NCBI GenBank assembly: GCA_964468725.1
Contig: CAYXVU010000168.1
Coordinates: 1-12,966 of the forward strand
Length of the DNA: 12,966 nt
Direction of reading: 5' to 3'
Source of the DNA: CAYXVU01 sp964468725
GTDB taxonomy: Bacteria > Acidobacteriota > Blastocatellia > UBA7656
This document shows positions 1 to 5,215 of this stretch, in pieces (positions within the stretch are counted from its first letter, which is position 1; every line of letters starts with the position of its first letter). The notes under the pieces were generated by a model. It had not been told where the DNA came from. It was given only the letters and a program-made list of their open reading frames with translations, and ran no database searches. A program made the position numbers and the translations under genes.

Positions 1-523
1 CAGCAATACCGGACGAACCGTTGATGAGCAGGTTGGGTGCGCGTGCCGGTAAGACGACCGGCTCGGATCGTGATTCGTCATAGTTGGGGACGAACTCAAC
101 CGTATCTTTGTCAATGTCGGCGAGCAATTCGGTTGCAAAGCGCGTGAGTCGCGCTTCGGTATAACGGTAGGCCGCAGCATTATCACCATCAATGCTGCCG
201 AAGTTTCCTTGCCCGTCAACCAGAGGGTTTCGCATCGAGAAATCTTGCGCCATGCGAACCATTGCATCATAGACGGCGCTGTCCCCGTGCGGATGATACT
301 TACCCAAAACGTCGCCGACGACAGTAGCCGATTTCTTGAATGGTTTGCCCGGCGCGAGTCCGATCTCATGCATGGCAAAGAGGATGCGGCGATGCACAGG
401 TTTGAGGCCGTCGCGCGCGTCGGGCAGCGCGCGTCCGATGATGACGCTCATGGCGTAGTCGAGATAACTACGCCGCATCTCTTCTTCAATGTTGACGGGT
501 ATCTTTTGAATCGCTTCAACCAT
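1..523 (-). CDS. gyrA: DNA gyrase subunit A, N-terminal part (5' end of gene; runs off left edge)
   Basis: This is the breakage-reunion subunit of DNA gyrase, a type IIA topoisomerase that acts with GyrB to introduce negative supercoils. The first 174 codons are present. The N-terminus contains PVNIEEEMRRSYLDYAMSVI, a family hallmark, followed by the RALPDARDGLKPVHRR block. The quinolone-resistance region reads HPHGDSAVYD, with Ser82 and Asp86 at the positions usually mutated in resistant strains, so it looks wild type. The catalytic tyrosine is Tyr121 in AAAYRYTEAR; the residue two before it is Tyr where Met is common. The ATG at 523 is preceded by GAAGGAAAG (about 9 bases away), a credible ribosome binding site. 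The frame is open to the window edge. ParC (topoisomerase IV) is the alternative, because the distinguishing C-terminal domain is outside the window; the start and core match GyrA best. Confidence 0.93.
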   Translation of the reverse strand, partial: MVEAIQKIPVNIEEEMRRSYLDYAMSVIIGRALPDARDGLKPVHRRILFAMHEIGLAPGKPFKKSATVVGDVLGKYHPHGDSAVYDAMVRMAQDFSMRNPLVDGQGNFGSIDGDNAAAYRYTEARLTRFATELLADIDKDTVEFVPNYDESRSEPVVLPARAPNLLINGSSGIA

Positions 524-814
524 GTAAATTATCTTTCCTTCACTTCGATGTTGGGTTTCCTGCTGAACCGGAAAATTTGCCCTCGTCAAACGCCGCGAGA
601 CCGAGCGCAGTCGCCCTTTGTAGCAGCGTCATTTGAGGAGCGGCTGGTTGCCATGTTGGAAGTTGATTAGCCGTTTCAAGCAAAGCAAATTTTACACGAT
701 CCAAGAGCCAAGAGCAAAGCAACTTGCAACGCGAAAATATTGGAAAAACCGGATATTTTCTTAATCTTTTGCCCTCTGATACAGTCGGCAACGAAACGGG
801 AAAAGGATTAGAGA
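524..814. other. Intergenic spacer between the HD hydrolase and gyrA, with an AT-rich inverted repeat at 733-760
   Basis: I see no gene in this 291-base stretch. It holds the candidate gyrA promoter and a perfect 8-base inverted repeat, GAAAATAT (733-740) and ATATTTTC (753-760), around a 12-base centre, 55 bases beyond the stop of the HD gene. It could be a weak transcription end for the upstream pair, but no clean T-run follows in the leftward direction. Reading frames here on either strand overlap the flanking genes and show no family signature. Confidence 0.4.
689..717 (-). promoter_or_regulatory. Candidate promoter for gyrA
   Basis: On the minus strand, TTGCTC (712-717) and TAAAAT (689-694) are separated by 17 bases, as in a housekeeping sigma-factor promoter. 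Transcription would start near 682 and give a leader of about 160 bases before the gyrA ATG at 523. The motif match is good for the -10 and moderate for the -35. There is no other evidence, so this is a by-eye prediction. Confidence 0.35.
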
Positions 815-1399
815 TCAGCCGCGATTGAGAGCGTTTACTTCGCTGCGAATCTCTTCCAACAAGCGATGAATCTGGGCATGCAGATAGGCATTGGTGCGCT
901 CGGCGAGAGGCAAATAGAAATGCTCGGTGGAGTAGAGGTAGCGTCGTTTCTTCTCGATCTTCGGCGAGTGCGCAAGCGACCGGAGGTTGTCGAGACGGTC
1001 GCATAATTTGACGAGCGGTGCGCCGGTATGCGCCGCCGCTTCGATGGCATCAAGGTAGTCGCCCAAATCGGTGTCTTCAAATTTGCTCAGCAACCAAACG
1101 ATCTCAGCGATGTCGCCGCCGAATTGTTCGGCAATCTCATCGCGGGTGATAGCCGTATCTTCGATGACATCGTGCAGTAATGCCGAGCAGATGAGTTTCG
1201 GGGAATGAATCTCTAATTCATCAACCAGAGCAAGGGCGACCCGCAACGGGTGTGTGATATAGGGAGTGCCCTCGTCACGCATCTGATGGCGGTGTGCGAA
1301 TTCAGCAACCCGATAAGCGAGCCGCACAAGGGTAATCTCCTCATCACCCAGATGAGGAGCGATACGCTTATCAAGCTCTTTGTAGTCGGGCGTCTGCAT
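815..1399 (-). CDS. Stand-alone HD-domain (p)ppGpp hydrolase-like protein (RelA/SpoT hydrolase domain, MESH1/small alarmone hydrolase type)
   Basis: This is a 194-residue protein that is essentially one HD domain of the RelA/SpoT hydrolase type. Such enzymes cleave the 3'-pyrophosphate from (p)ppGpp using Mn2+, ending the stringent response. The expected residues are present: Arg41 in HQMRDEGTPYITHP, His50, the His76-Asp77 pair in LLHDVIEDT, Glu80 and Asp81, and Asp134 and Asn138 in KLCDRLDNLRSL. There is no synthetase, TGS or ACT domain, and the length fits a small alarmone hydrolase rather than a full-length Rel. It starts at the ATG at 1399, only 32 bases after the stop of the M15 peptidase gene. 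No strong ribosome binding site precedes it, so co-transcription or translational coupling is likely. Activity on ppGpp is inferred from motifs; some homologues act on other nucleotides such as NADPH. Confidence 0.85.
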   Translation of the reverse strand: MQTPDYKELDKRIAPHLGDEEITLVRLAYRVAEFAHRHQMRDEGTPYITHPLRVALALVDELEIHSPKLICSALLHDVIEDTAITRDEIAEQFGGDIAEIVWLLSKFEDTDLGDYLDAIEAAAHTGAPLVKLCDRLDNLRSLAHSPKIEKKRRYLYSTEHFYLPLAERTNAYLHAQIHRLLEEIRSEVNALNRG

Positions 1400-1431
1400 C
1401 CGTGGCGTCAGTCTACCATCCGGCGGCCTGA

Positions 1432-2109
1432 TTATCTACGCCGCCCCCTCTGTTGCGGTCGGGATTTGGCCGCTGCGACCAGTTTCACCTGACAACGGGT
1501 CTGGTTGGTACGGATAGCCTGTTGCAGATTGCGATAGCCATAGCGTTGAGGATCGGCTTCAAAATGAGCCGGGTCGGCCAAACCATAGCGCCAGGCAAAG
1601 CCATGTTTCTTCATAGCCTGCACAATGGTGCGCCCGCGAGAGGTCAGGCGACGCGCGCCACGCGGGCCTGTTGCAATGCCAGCGATGTCTATGGCGAATC
1701 CTGCCTCATGTACGGATGAGCCCGCAGGCAAGGCACCATACAGCCCGCGCGCGTGGCGACAGCGGCGGCTTTTTGAGCAGCGATGGAACTGCGCTTGCTG
1801 TTGCGACGAACGCCAGGCACTGGTAATCGTTGGACGTACCCCGACGCGGCGCAAGTCGCGTAACGCTGCGTTCAGGTTTTTGGAGAGGCGCGGATCAACA
1901 TAGCCTTTCGGCTGGCAGGGCACAGCAGCAGAGCGGGTCTGCCGCCCTCGTTTTTTTGTCGTCACCGATTGCTTTTTGCAGGTATTGCATTTAGCAGTGG
2001 CCTTTTTCTTCGAAGCGCCAAATGCTGGCAGAGCCATGGCGATAAAAAAGCTACAGAGAGCTACAACTGAATAAGCCACCGGCTTGGTATTGCGGAAGCA
2101 GTGCATCAT
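1432..2109 (-). CDS. Secreted M15-family murein peptidase (D-Ala-D-Ala carboxypeptidase or L-Ala-D-Glu peptidase-like)
   Basis: A 225-residue exported zinc peptidase expected to cut peptidoglycan stem peptides. The N-terminus is a signal peptide with hydrophobic core VAYSVVALCSFFIAMALPA, then a Lys/Arg-rich linker with a CNTCKK motif. The M15 core follows: TSAWRSSQQQ, then SSVHEAGFAIDIAG supplying zinc ligands His134 and Asp141, then DPAHFEAD with the third ligand His172. The Asp before the last His, rather than the Glu-Pro-Trp-His of VanY, resembles phage-type L-Ala-D-Glu peptidases, so the exact bond cut is uncertain. The tail is Arg-rich. Three consecutive start codons (GTG 2112, ATG 2109, ATG 2106) are possible; AAGGA sits 7 bases before the ATG at 2109, which I prefer. 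The HD hydrolase gene follows directly. A TATACT box (2182-2187, minus strand) upstream might be the -10, but no good -35 was seen. Confidence 0.8.
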   Translation of the reverse strand: MMHCFRNTKPVAYSVVALCSFFIAMALPAFGASKKKATAKCNTCKKQSVTTKKRGRQTRSAAVPCQPKGYVDPRLSKNLNAALRDLRRVGVRPTITSAWRSSQQQAQFHRCSKSRRCRHARGLYGALPAGSSVHEAGFAIDIAGIATGPRGARRLTSRGRTIVQAMKKHGFAWRYGLADPAHFEADPQRYGYRNLQQAIRTNQTRCQVKLVAAAKSRPQQRGRRR

Positions 2110-2112
2110 CAC

Positions 2113-2424
2113 AACATCCTTTTATTGGTCGGGGCTTTCAGTCAAGGGTCGGGGAAAACTTCTTCTTACGAGGCAGCCACGAGTATAAATCATGCCGGAC
2201 TGTTTTGGCGACTGTTGGACGGGAAATTCTGTTCTGACCAAGAACGAAACAACTCTGTGATGAGCGCAGGGTATGCGGTTTTCACTGAAGAAAAGTTGAG
2301 CCGTGAAAATCGAACCAATAAACCTGATTGAGACGGACGGTCACGGGATGGGATCGTATTCGGGGGCATCCGTCTCAGCCCTGTTCGGTTCACTGTGAAA
2401 ACGGCCTGACTCTGTGACAATCTG
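2113..2424. other. Intergenic region with nested inverted repeats; no gene seen
   Basis: This 312-base spacer lies between two leftward genes. It contains a perfect 9-base inverted repeat, TGAGACGGA (2329-2337) and TCCGTCTCA (2369-2377), with a 31-base centre. It also has three copies of GTGAAAA or its complement: TTTTCAC 2279-2285, GTGAAAA 2303-2309, GTGAAAA 2395-2401. The last overlaps an 11-base palindrome, TTCACTGTGAA (2389-2399). Possible roles are terminator or leader structure, operator sites for a repressor, or a dispersed intergenic repeat. None can be assigned from this window. Short reading frames here have no recognisable family features. Confidence 0.5.
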
Positions 2425-3363
2425 CTAGTTTGGTTTCAAGACGGTTGAAGGGAAGCATCGCCCGCAGGCCGTATACCCCTTTGCGCGCGCTTCGGAGATC
2501 ACTATGGATTGCCGGGTTTTACCCAAGTACGTGCATCCTGACTGATGATACATTTTGTCACTGGATGAAATGATTGCCGTGGGCCCCGAAGCGACAGGCG
2601 ATGGTGAACTCCCGGCAAAAGCTGGCAGGTTCGGTCCAATATCAGCAGGCGCTAAGGGGCTGAGTTTTTTCTTCTCCGTGGCGAGCGGACTGGTTGTCGG
2701 GTTGGGCGCAGAACCGGCTGGCGCAGCCGCGATGGTTGCCGAAGCATCGGGTGACCACAAACCGCGCATCGCTAAGACGGCCTCCTTTTCCGCAGCGCGA
2801 AACTCATCGGCAAACCGGTGCGTTTCGCTGACTTTGACGAAGGCTTTTCCTTGGCGCAGCAACTCGGCGTTGAACAACGTTTCATCCTCCAGATAGACAT
2901 AGGCCGGTATGTAACCGCTGTCATCTGCCGCAGGAAGAGAAGGGGTTTCAGGATCGAATGCCAGACGAACCTTTTTCCCGAGTACGGTCTTTTCGACAAA
3001 CTCTGTGGCTTTTTTGAATTGTTCGGAGTAGTGCGGTTTGTCTTGCGGAATATCAATGCCGATGAGTCGCACGCCGCCAATGCCTTCAATTTCGAGGACA
3101 TCAGGGCGAACCACCTTGGCTACCGGATGAAAGAGGGCGGAAGCGGCGAAGTTCGTGCGCGCCTCCTGAGCGGCATTGGCATCTTTGGTCAGCAGCGCTT
3201 GGCTCGGCTCCCGTTTGGTCGTCAGGCGTGAGGTCAGAAACCCGAGAGCAAACCCGGCCAGCAAGGCAACAATGATAAACGAAGCGACTTGTCTCTTGTT
3301 GAAACCGATTTGCCAGCGCGTCTGCGCTTCGTGCGTCTCGATACGGTCTTTTAAGGATAACAT
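2425..3363 (-). CDS. Membrane-anchored staphylococcal-nuclease-fold protein with degenerate active site and C-terminal Cys/His motif
   Basis: A protein of 312 residues (numbers here count from the upstream GTG at 3372, adding 3). A single membrane anchor (about 30-47, SFIIVALLAGFALGFL) is followed by a thermonuclease/SNase-like domain (about 82-207). VRLIGIDIP retains the Arg102 that matches catalytic Arg35 of staphylococcal nuclease. The Glu43 position is Gln110 (IPQDK), and the Arg87 position appears to be Tyr134 (DSGYIPAYVY, where the family has YGRxLAY), so nuclease activity is doubtful. A Pro/Ala/Ser-rich linker leads to a tail with His266, Cys270, Cys293 and Cys296 (YHQSGC and TACGRC), a Cys/His arrangement often attached to bacterial SNase proteins and probably metal-binding. 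The ATG at 3363 is chosen because AGGTGA lies 5 bases upstream; the GTG at 3372 has no usable ribosome binding site. Role unknown. Confidence 0.8.
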   Translation of the reverse strand: MLSLKDRIETHEAQTRWQIGFNKRQVASFIIVALLAGFALGFLTSRLTTKREPSQALLTKDANAAQEARTNFAASALFHPVAKVVRPDVLEIEGIGGVRLIGIDIPQDKPHYSEQFKKATEFVEKTVLGKKVRLAFDPETPSLPAADDSGYIPAYVYLEDETLFNAELLRQGKAFVKVSETHRFADEFRAAEKEAVLAMRGLWSPDASATIAAAPAGSAPNPTTSPLATEKKKLSPLAPADIGPNLPAFAGSSPSPVASGPTAIISSSDKMYHQSGCTYLGKTRQSIVISEARAKGYTACGRCFPSTVLKPN

Positions 3364-3449
3364 CGTGTTCACCTACTTCAGGATGATTGGCTCGCCTGAT
3401 GAGTGAAAATTGTTGGGGCTTTGTTGTTTGCGCCTCCCCTTGCTTTGGA

Positions 3450-3478
3450 ATTGTCGCATCCGTGACTGCGGGCGTCAA
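3450..3478 (-). promoter_or_regulatory. Candidate promoter for the SNase-fold gene
   Basis: On the minus strand, TTGACG (3473-3478) and GACAAT (3450-3455) are 17 bases apart. Transcription would start near 3443 and give a leader of about 80 bases. The -35 is a 5/6 match and the -10 a 4/6 match to the housekeeping consensus. Prediction by eye only. Confidence 0.33.
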
Positions 3479-3593
3479 TCTTTGCTTGCCGAGGCCACCC
3501 CTAAGGCTCGCGTGGTGATTGGACAGGGCTTCGGGACGAGAAAATGCGAGAGCGGAAAAACTCTCCAATTACTTCGGGAAAGTGACGATTATT

Positions 3594-3623
3594 TTGATTT
3601 GCAATGGAATTGATTCGTATAGT
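3594..3623 (+). promoter_or_regulatory. Candidate promoter for the HU gene
   Basis: TTGATT (3594-3599) and TATAGT (3618-3623) are separated by 18 bases. The predicted start is about 3630, giving a leader of about 174 bases before the HU start codon. The predicted transcript begins almost exactly at the first base of the structured leader described separately, which adds some support. Confidence 0.4.
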
Positions 3624-3643
3624 AATCTTCAGCGTCGCAAGGC

Positions 3644-3693
3644 TCCCTGTTTTGCTGGTTCGAAACGCACGAGCAAAGCAGGGAAATCTTTTT
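3644..3693 (+). terminator. Intrinsic-terminator-like hairpin inside the HU leader (possible attenuator)
   Basis: TCCCTGTTTTGCT (3644-3656) pairs with AGCAAAGCAGGGA (3672-3684), a 13-base stem with one G-T wobble and a 15-base loop. A run of five T follows at 3689-3693, the architecture of a factor-independent terminator on the plus strand. No plus-strand gene ends upstream of it in this window: the left neighbour is transcribed away. It therefore sits in the leader of the HU gene and would act as an attenuator or end a short leader RNA. Function is inferred from structure alone. Confidence 0.5.
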
Positions 3694-3695
3694 GG

Positions 3696-3769
3696 GCGAC
3701 GATGAGTCCTGAATCGCTCAAGCAGTGCGTCGCTCTTCATCAAACAGACAACCGATGCGCGTAAGCGCA
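3696..3769 (+). promoter_or_regulatory. Further leader stems upstream of HU, with alternative pairing
   Basis: GCGACG (3696-3701) can pair with CGTCGC at 3728-3733, with an inner TGAG/CTCA stem at 3703-3706 and 3717-3720. It can pair equally well with CGTCGC at 3633-3638, upstream of the terminator-like hairpin. GCGTCGC occurs twice as a direct repeat (3632-3638 and 3727-3733), so the two pairings exclude each other. A separate perfect stem, TGCGC-GTAA-GCGCA (3756-3769), has a GNRA-type tetraloop and ends 15 bases before the ribosome binding site. Together they make a plausible regulatory leader, not matched to any riboswitch class I know. Confidence 0.35.
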
Positions 3770-3803
3770 CAAACTACAATCAAGAGGAGATAAGTACGAA
3801 TTT

Positions 3804-4097
3804 ATGGCAACAGCGAAAAAAATGACCAAAACTCAATTGACTGCCGAACTGGCTGCCGCCACCCAGACCAACAAAAAGGTTGCGGCGCAGTTCCTTGACT
3901 CTCTGTGCTCAATCGCTTACAGCGAAGCCAAGAAGAACGGCGAATTCACCATCCCCGGCATCGGCAAACTGGTTAAACAGAAACGCAAAGCGCGCAAAGG
4001 TCGTAATCCGGCAACCGGCGCTGAGATCAAAATTCCGGCCAAGACGGTGGTCAAATTCCGCATTGCAAAAGCGGCGAAGGATTCTGTCCTCGGCTAG
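3804..4097 (+). CDS. HU-family nucleoid DNA-binding protein
   Basis: A 97-residue histone-like protein of the HU/IHF family, which binds and bends DNA as a dimer and helps compact the nucleoid. The N-terminal helices (MTKTQLTAELAAATQTNKKVAAQFLDSL) are followed by FTIPGIGKL, where HU proteins have their FGxF turn, and by the DNA-inserting beta arm with RNPATG (67-72), whose Pro69 is the intercalating residue. The tail VVKFRIAKAAKDSV matches the family C-terminus. Length is normal. A short Lys-containing extension (MATAKKM) precedes the usual start. The ribosome binding site AGGAGA (3785-3790) is strong but 13 bases from the ATG, longer than usual. The long structured leader suggests regulation after transcription starts. 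HU versus IHF subunit cannot be settled by eye, but HU is the better fit. Confidence 0.95.
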   Translation: MATAKKMTKTQLTAELAAATQTNKKVAAQFLDSLCSIAYSEAKKNGEFTIPGIGKLVKQKRKARKGRNPATGAEIKIPAKTVVKFRIAKAAKDSVLG

Positions 4098-4111
4098 TTG
4101 TTCGTCTCTAT

Positions 4112-4132
4112 GCGTTGCGGAAGCCGCACGCG
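4112..4132 (+). terminator. Short GC-rich hairpin after HU, possible weak transcription end
   Basis: TGCGG (4116-4120) pairs with CCGCA around an AAG loop, and with one bulged T the stem continues through GCG/CGC. It begins 15 bases after the HU stop codon. No T-run follows, so it is at best a weak or factor-dependent terminator, or only a 3'-end stabilising stem. Confidence 0.25.
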
Positions 4133-4284
4133 ATGAATCACATACGGCAGCCCTTAGTTGAGTGATCATTGCGGACAATCAGAGGGCTTGTCGCAATAAT
4201 GTAAACGTTCTCCCCCAATTTTGAGCTAGTCTGCGGCCTCACCGCTTTCGGTAGAAGATGCCGACAGTTGTATCGTTACCATCT

Positions 4285-4326
4285 GAGTTGGCGTTCTCAA
4301 CTCTGATTGCACGACAACAATTGTCG
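4285..4326 (+). repeat. Two adjacent short inverted repeats just upstream of nudB
   Basis: GAGTTG (4285-4290) pairs with CAACTC (4298-4303). CGACAA (4312-4317) pairs with TTGTCG (4321-4326), ending 13 bases before the nudB start codon. They could be mRNA hairpins or a regulator site. Six-base arms can arise by chance, so support is modest. Confidence 0.3.
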
Positions 4327-4339
4327 GCTGCTATCTTTT

Positions 4340-4819
4340 ATGGCAATCAAATACAAACAACCCGTTTCGATTCAGGCCGTCATCTTCTCCGCTTCACCCC
4401 CAGCGTGGGAATACTTGCTGCTCCGACGACAAGCTGCTTACGGCGGTTTTTGGCAATCGGTGACCGGCTCGCTCGAACCCGGCGAAACTTACAGGCAAGC
4501 TGCGGTGCGGGAAATCTTTGAAGAGACAGGCATCGTCTGTGTTGAAGAAGATTTGATTGACCTGCAATTGACACAGGTCTTCGAAATCGCGCTGCTGTGG
4601 CGCGCGAAGTATGCGCCCGGTGTGACGCATAACGAAGAGACCTGCTTCGCGCTTGCGGTCGCCAAGCGCACCATTCAGCTTGATCCACTCGAACACGAGG
4701 CTTTCGAGTGGGTGGACTACCAGACGGCGTTGGCTCACCTCTACTGGGAAAGTAATCGTCGAGCCGTGAAAGTAGTTGAGAGTCGAATGGCGCTGCCGCC
4801 CGCCCTTATTCAGCCCTGA
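4340..4819 (+). CDS. nudB: Nudix hydrolase, NudB-like (dihydroneopterin triphosphate pyrophosphatase)
   Basis: A 159-residue Nudix hydrolase. NudB removes pyrophosphate from dihydroneopterin triphosphate, the second step of bacterial folate synthesis. The Nudix box is complete at 43-65: Gly43, Glu49, Arg57-Glu58, Glu61-Glu62 and Gly64, matching G-x5-E-x7-REUxEExGU. Resemblance to the E. coli protein as I recall it extends beyond the box: an N-terminal KQPVSI-type strand, FWQSVTGSLEPGET, RAKYAPGVTHNEE, and a C-terminal EWVDYQTALAHLYWESNRRA segment. I chose the ATG at 4340 because homology begins there; the in-frame TTG at 4307 would add 11 residues unlike the family. No clear ribosome binding site is visible, which is odd. 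It lies 242 bases after HU with no obvious promoter between them. A broader Nudix specificity is the main alternative. Confidence 0.87.
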   Translation: MAIKYKQPVSIQAVIFSASPPAWEYLLLRRQAAYGGFWQSVTGSLEPGETYRQAAVREIFEETGIVCVEEDLIDLQLTQVFEIALLWRAKYAPGVTHNEETCFALAVAKRTIQLDPLEHEAFEWVDYQTALAHLYWESNRRAVKVVESRMALPPALIQP

Positions 4820-4894
4820 TCCACCACCAACCCATAATCGTCATCTCATCTTGAATGATGCCAGACAGTTGAAGGAAGCAATGTCAGCTAAATA

Positions 4895-4921
4895 AAATGC
4901 CCGTGTTGGGCCTCATATTTT
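4895..4921 (+). terminator. Possible terminator after nudB
   Basis: GCCC (4899-4902) pairs with GGGC (4908-4911) around a five-base loop, flanked by AAAAT on the left and ATATTTT on the right, which could extend the stem with an internal loop. It lies about 75 bases after the nudB stop. The GC stem is only 4 bases, so this is weak. Confidence 0.28.
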
Positions 4922-5094
4922 GCATTATGACAGGATCAATTGGCGTCTTTTCTCAAGGGCGCTCCGCCTCAATGCCTTTCGAAAAAGATCGAAGGGAAGG
5001 CTAGTTTAGCCGCTATATTGGGTCGCGACTCGATGCCGAGGCCTTGCAGAAACAGCGCAGAGAGGGTTCTTTGCAGTCGCATCCAATAGCCAAT

Positions 5095-5103
5095 TGCTAT
5101 AAG
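5095..5103 (+). promoter_or_regulatory. Candidate extended -10 promoter for the PLD-like membrane protein
   Basis: TGCTATAAG fits the extended -10 pattern (TG, one base, then a 5/6 match to TATAAT). No well-spaced -35 was found, which extended -10 promoters can tolerate. Transcription would start near 5110, about 105 bases before the preferred start codon. Confidence 0.28.
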
Positions 5104-5215
5104 AGCTATGTGGTCACACCTTGCGACTGGATTTGTTCAGCAAGACTGATTGAAAGAAGTCAGCCGAGAAGATGGAGATACAATGCCTGATATTGGACGT
5201 ATACGGAGGTCAACG

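Larger units (their letters stand above)
4820..5215. other. Intergenic region with several short hairpins; no gene seen
   Basis: This 396-base gap between nudB and the membrane protein gene shows no convincing reading frame. Besides the possible nudB terminator, it has CCTTTCGA/TCGAAGGG (4975-4982 and 4989-4996, one wobble) and, two bases later, GGCTA-GTT-TAGCC (4999-5011). ATAGC/GCTAT (5086-5090 and 5096-5100) overlaps the candidate promoter. The cluster may be leader or terminator structure, or the left edge of an inserted segment, since the following gene is AT-richer than its neighbours. Confidence 0.4.

Noticed and set aside
209..670. Plus-strand frame of 153 codons
   Set aside because: It is antisense to the clear gyrA N-terminus and has no family signature or ribosome binding site.
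540..1004. Minus-strand frame of 154 codons between the HD gene and gyrA
   Set aside because: It overlaps the HD hydrolase gene in another frame and its translation shows no domain features.
3657..3733. Hammerhead-ribozyme-like words (CGAAAC, then GATGAGTCC)
   Set aside because: The required CUGAUGA core is not present (the sequence reads ACGATGA) and the stems do not close in a hammerhead topology.
4169..4202. Promoter for nudB (TTGCGG and TAATGT)
   Set aside because: The spacer is 22 bases, too long for a housekeeping promoter.
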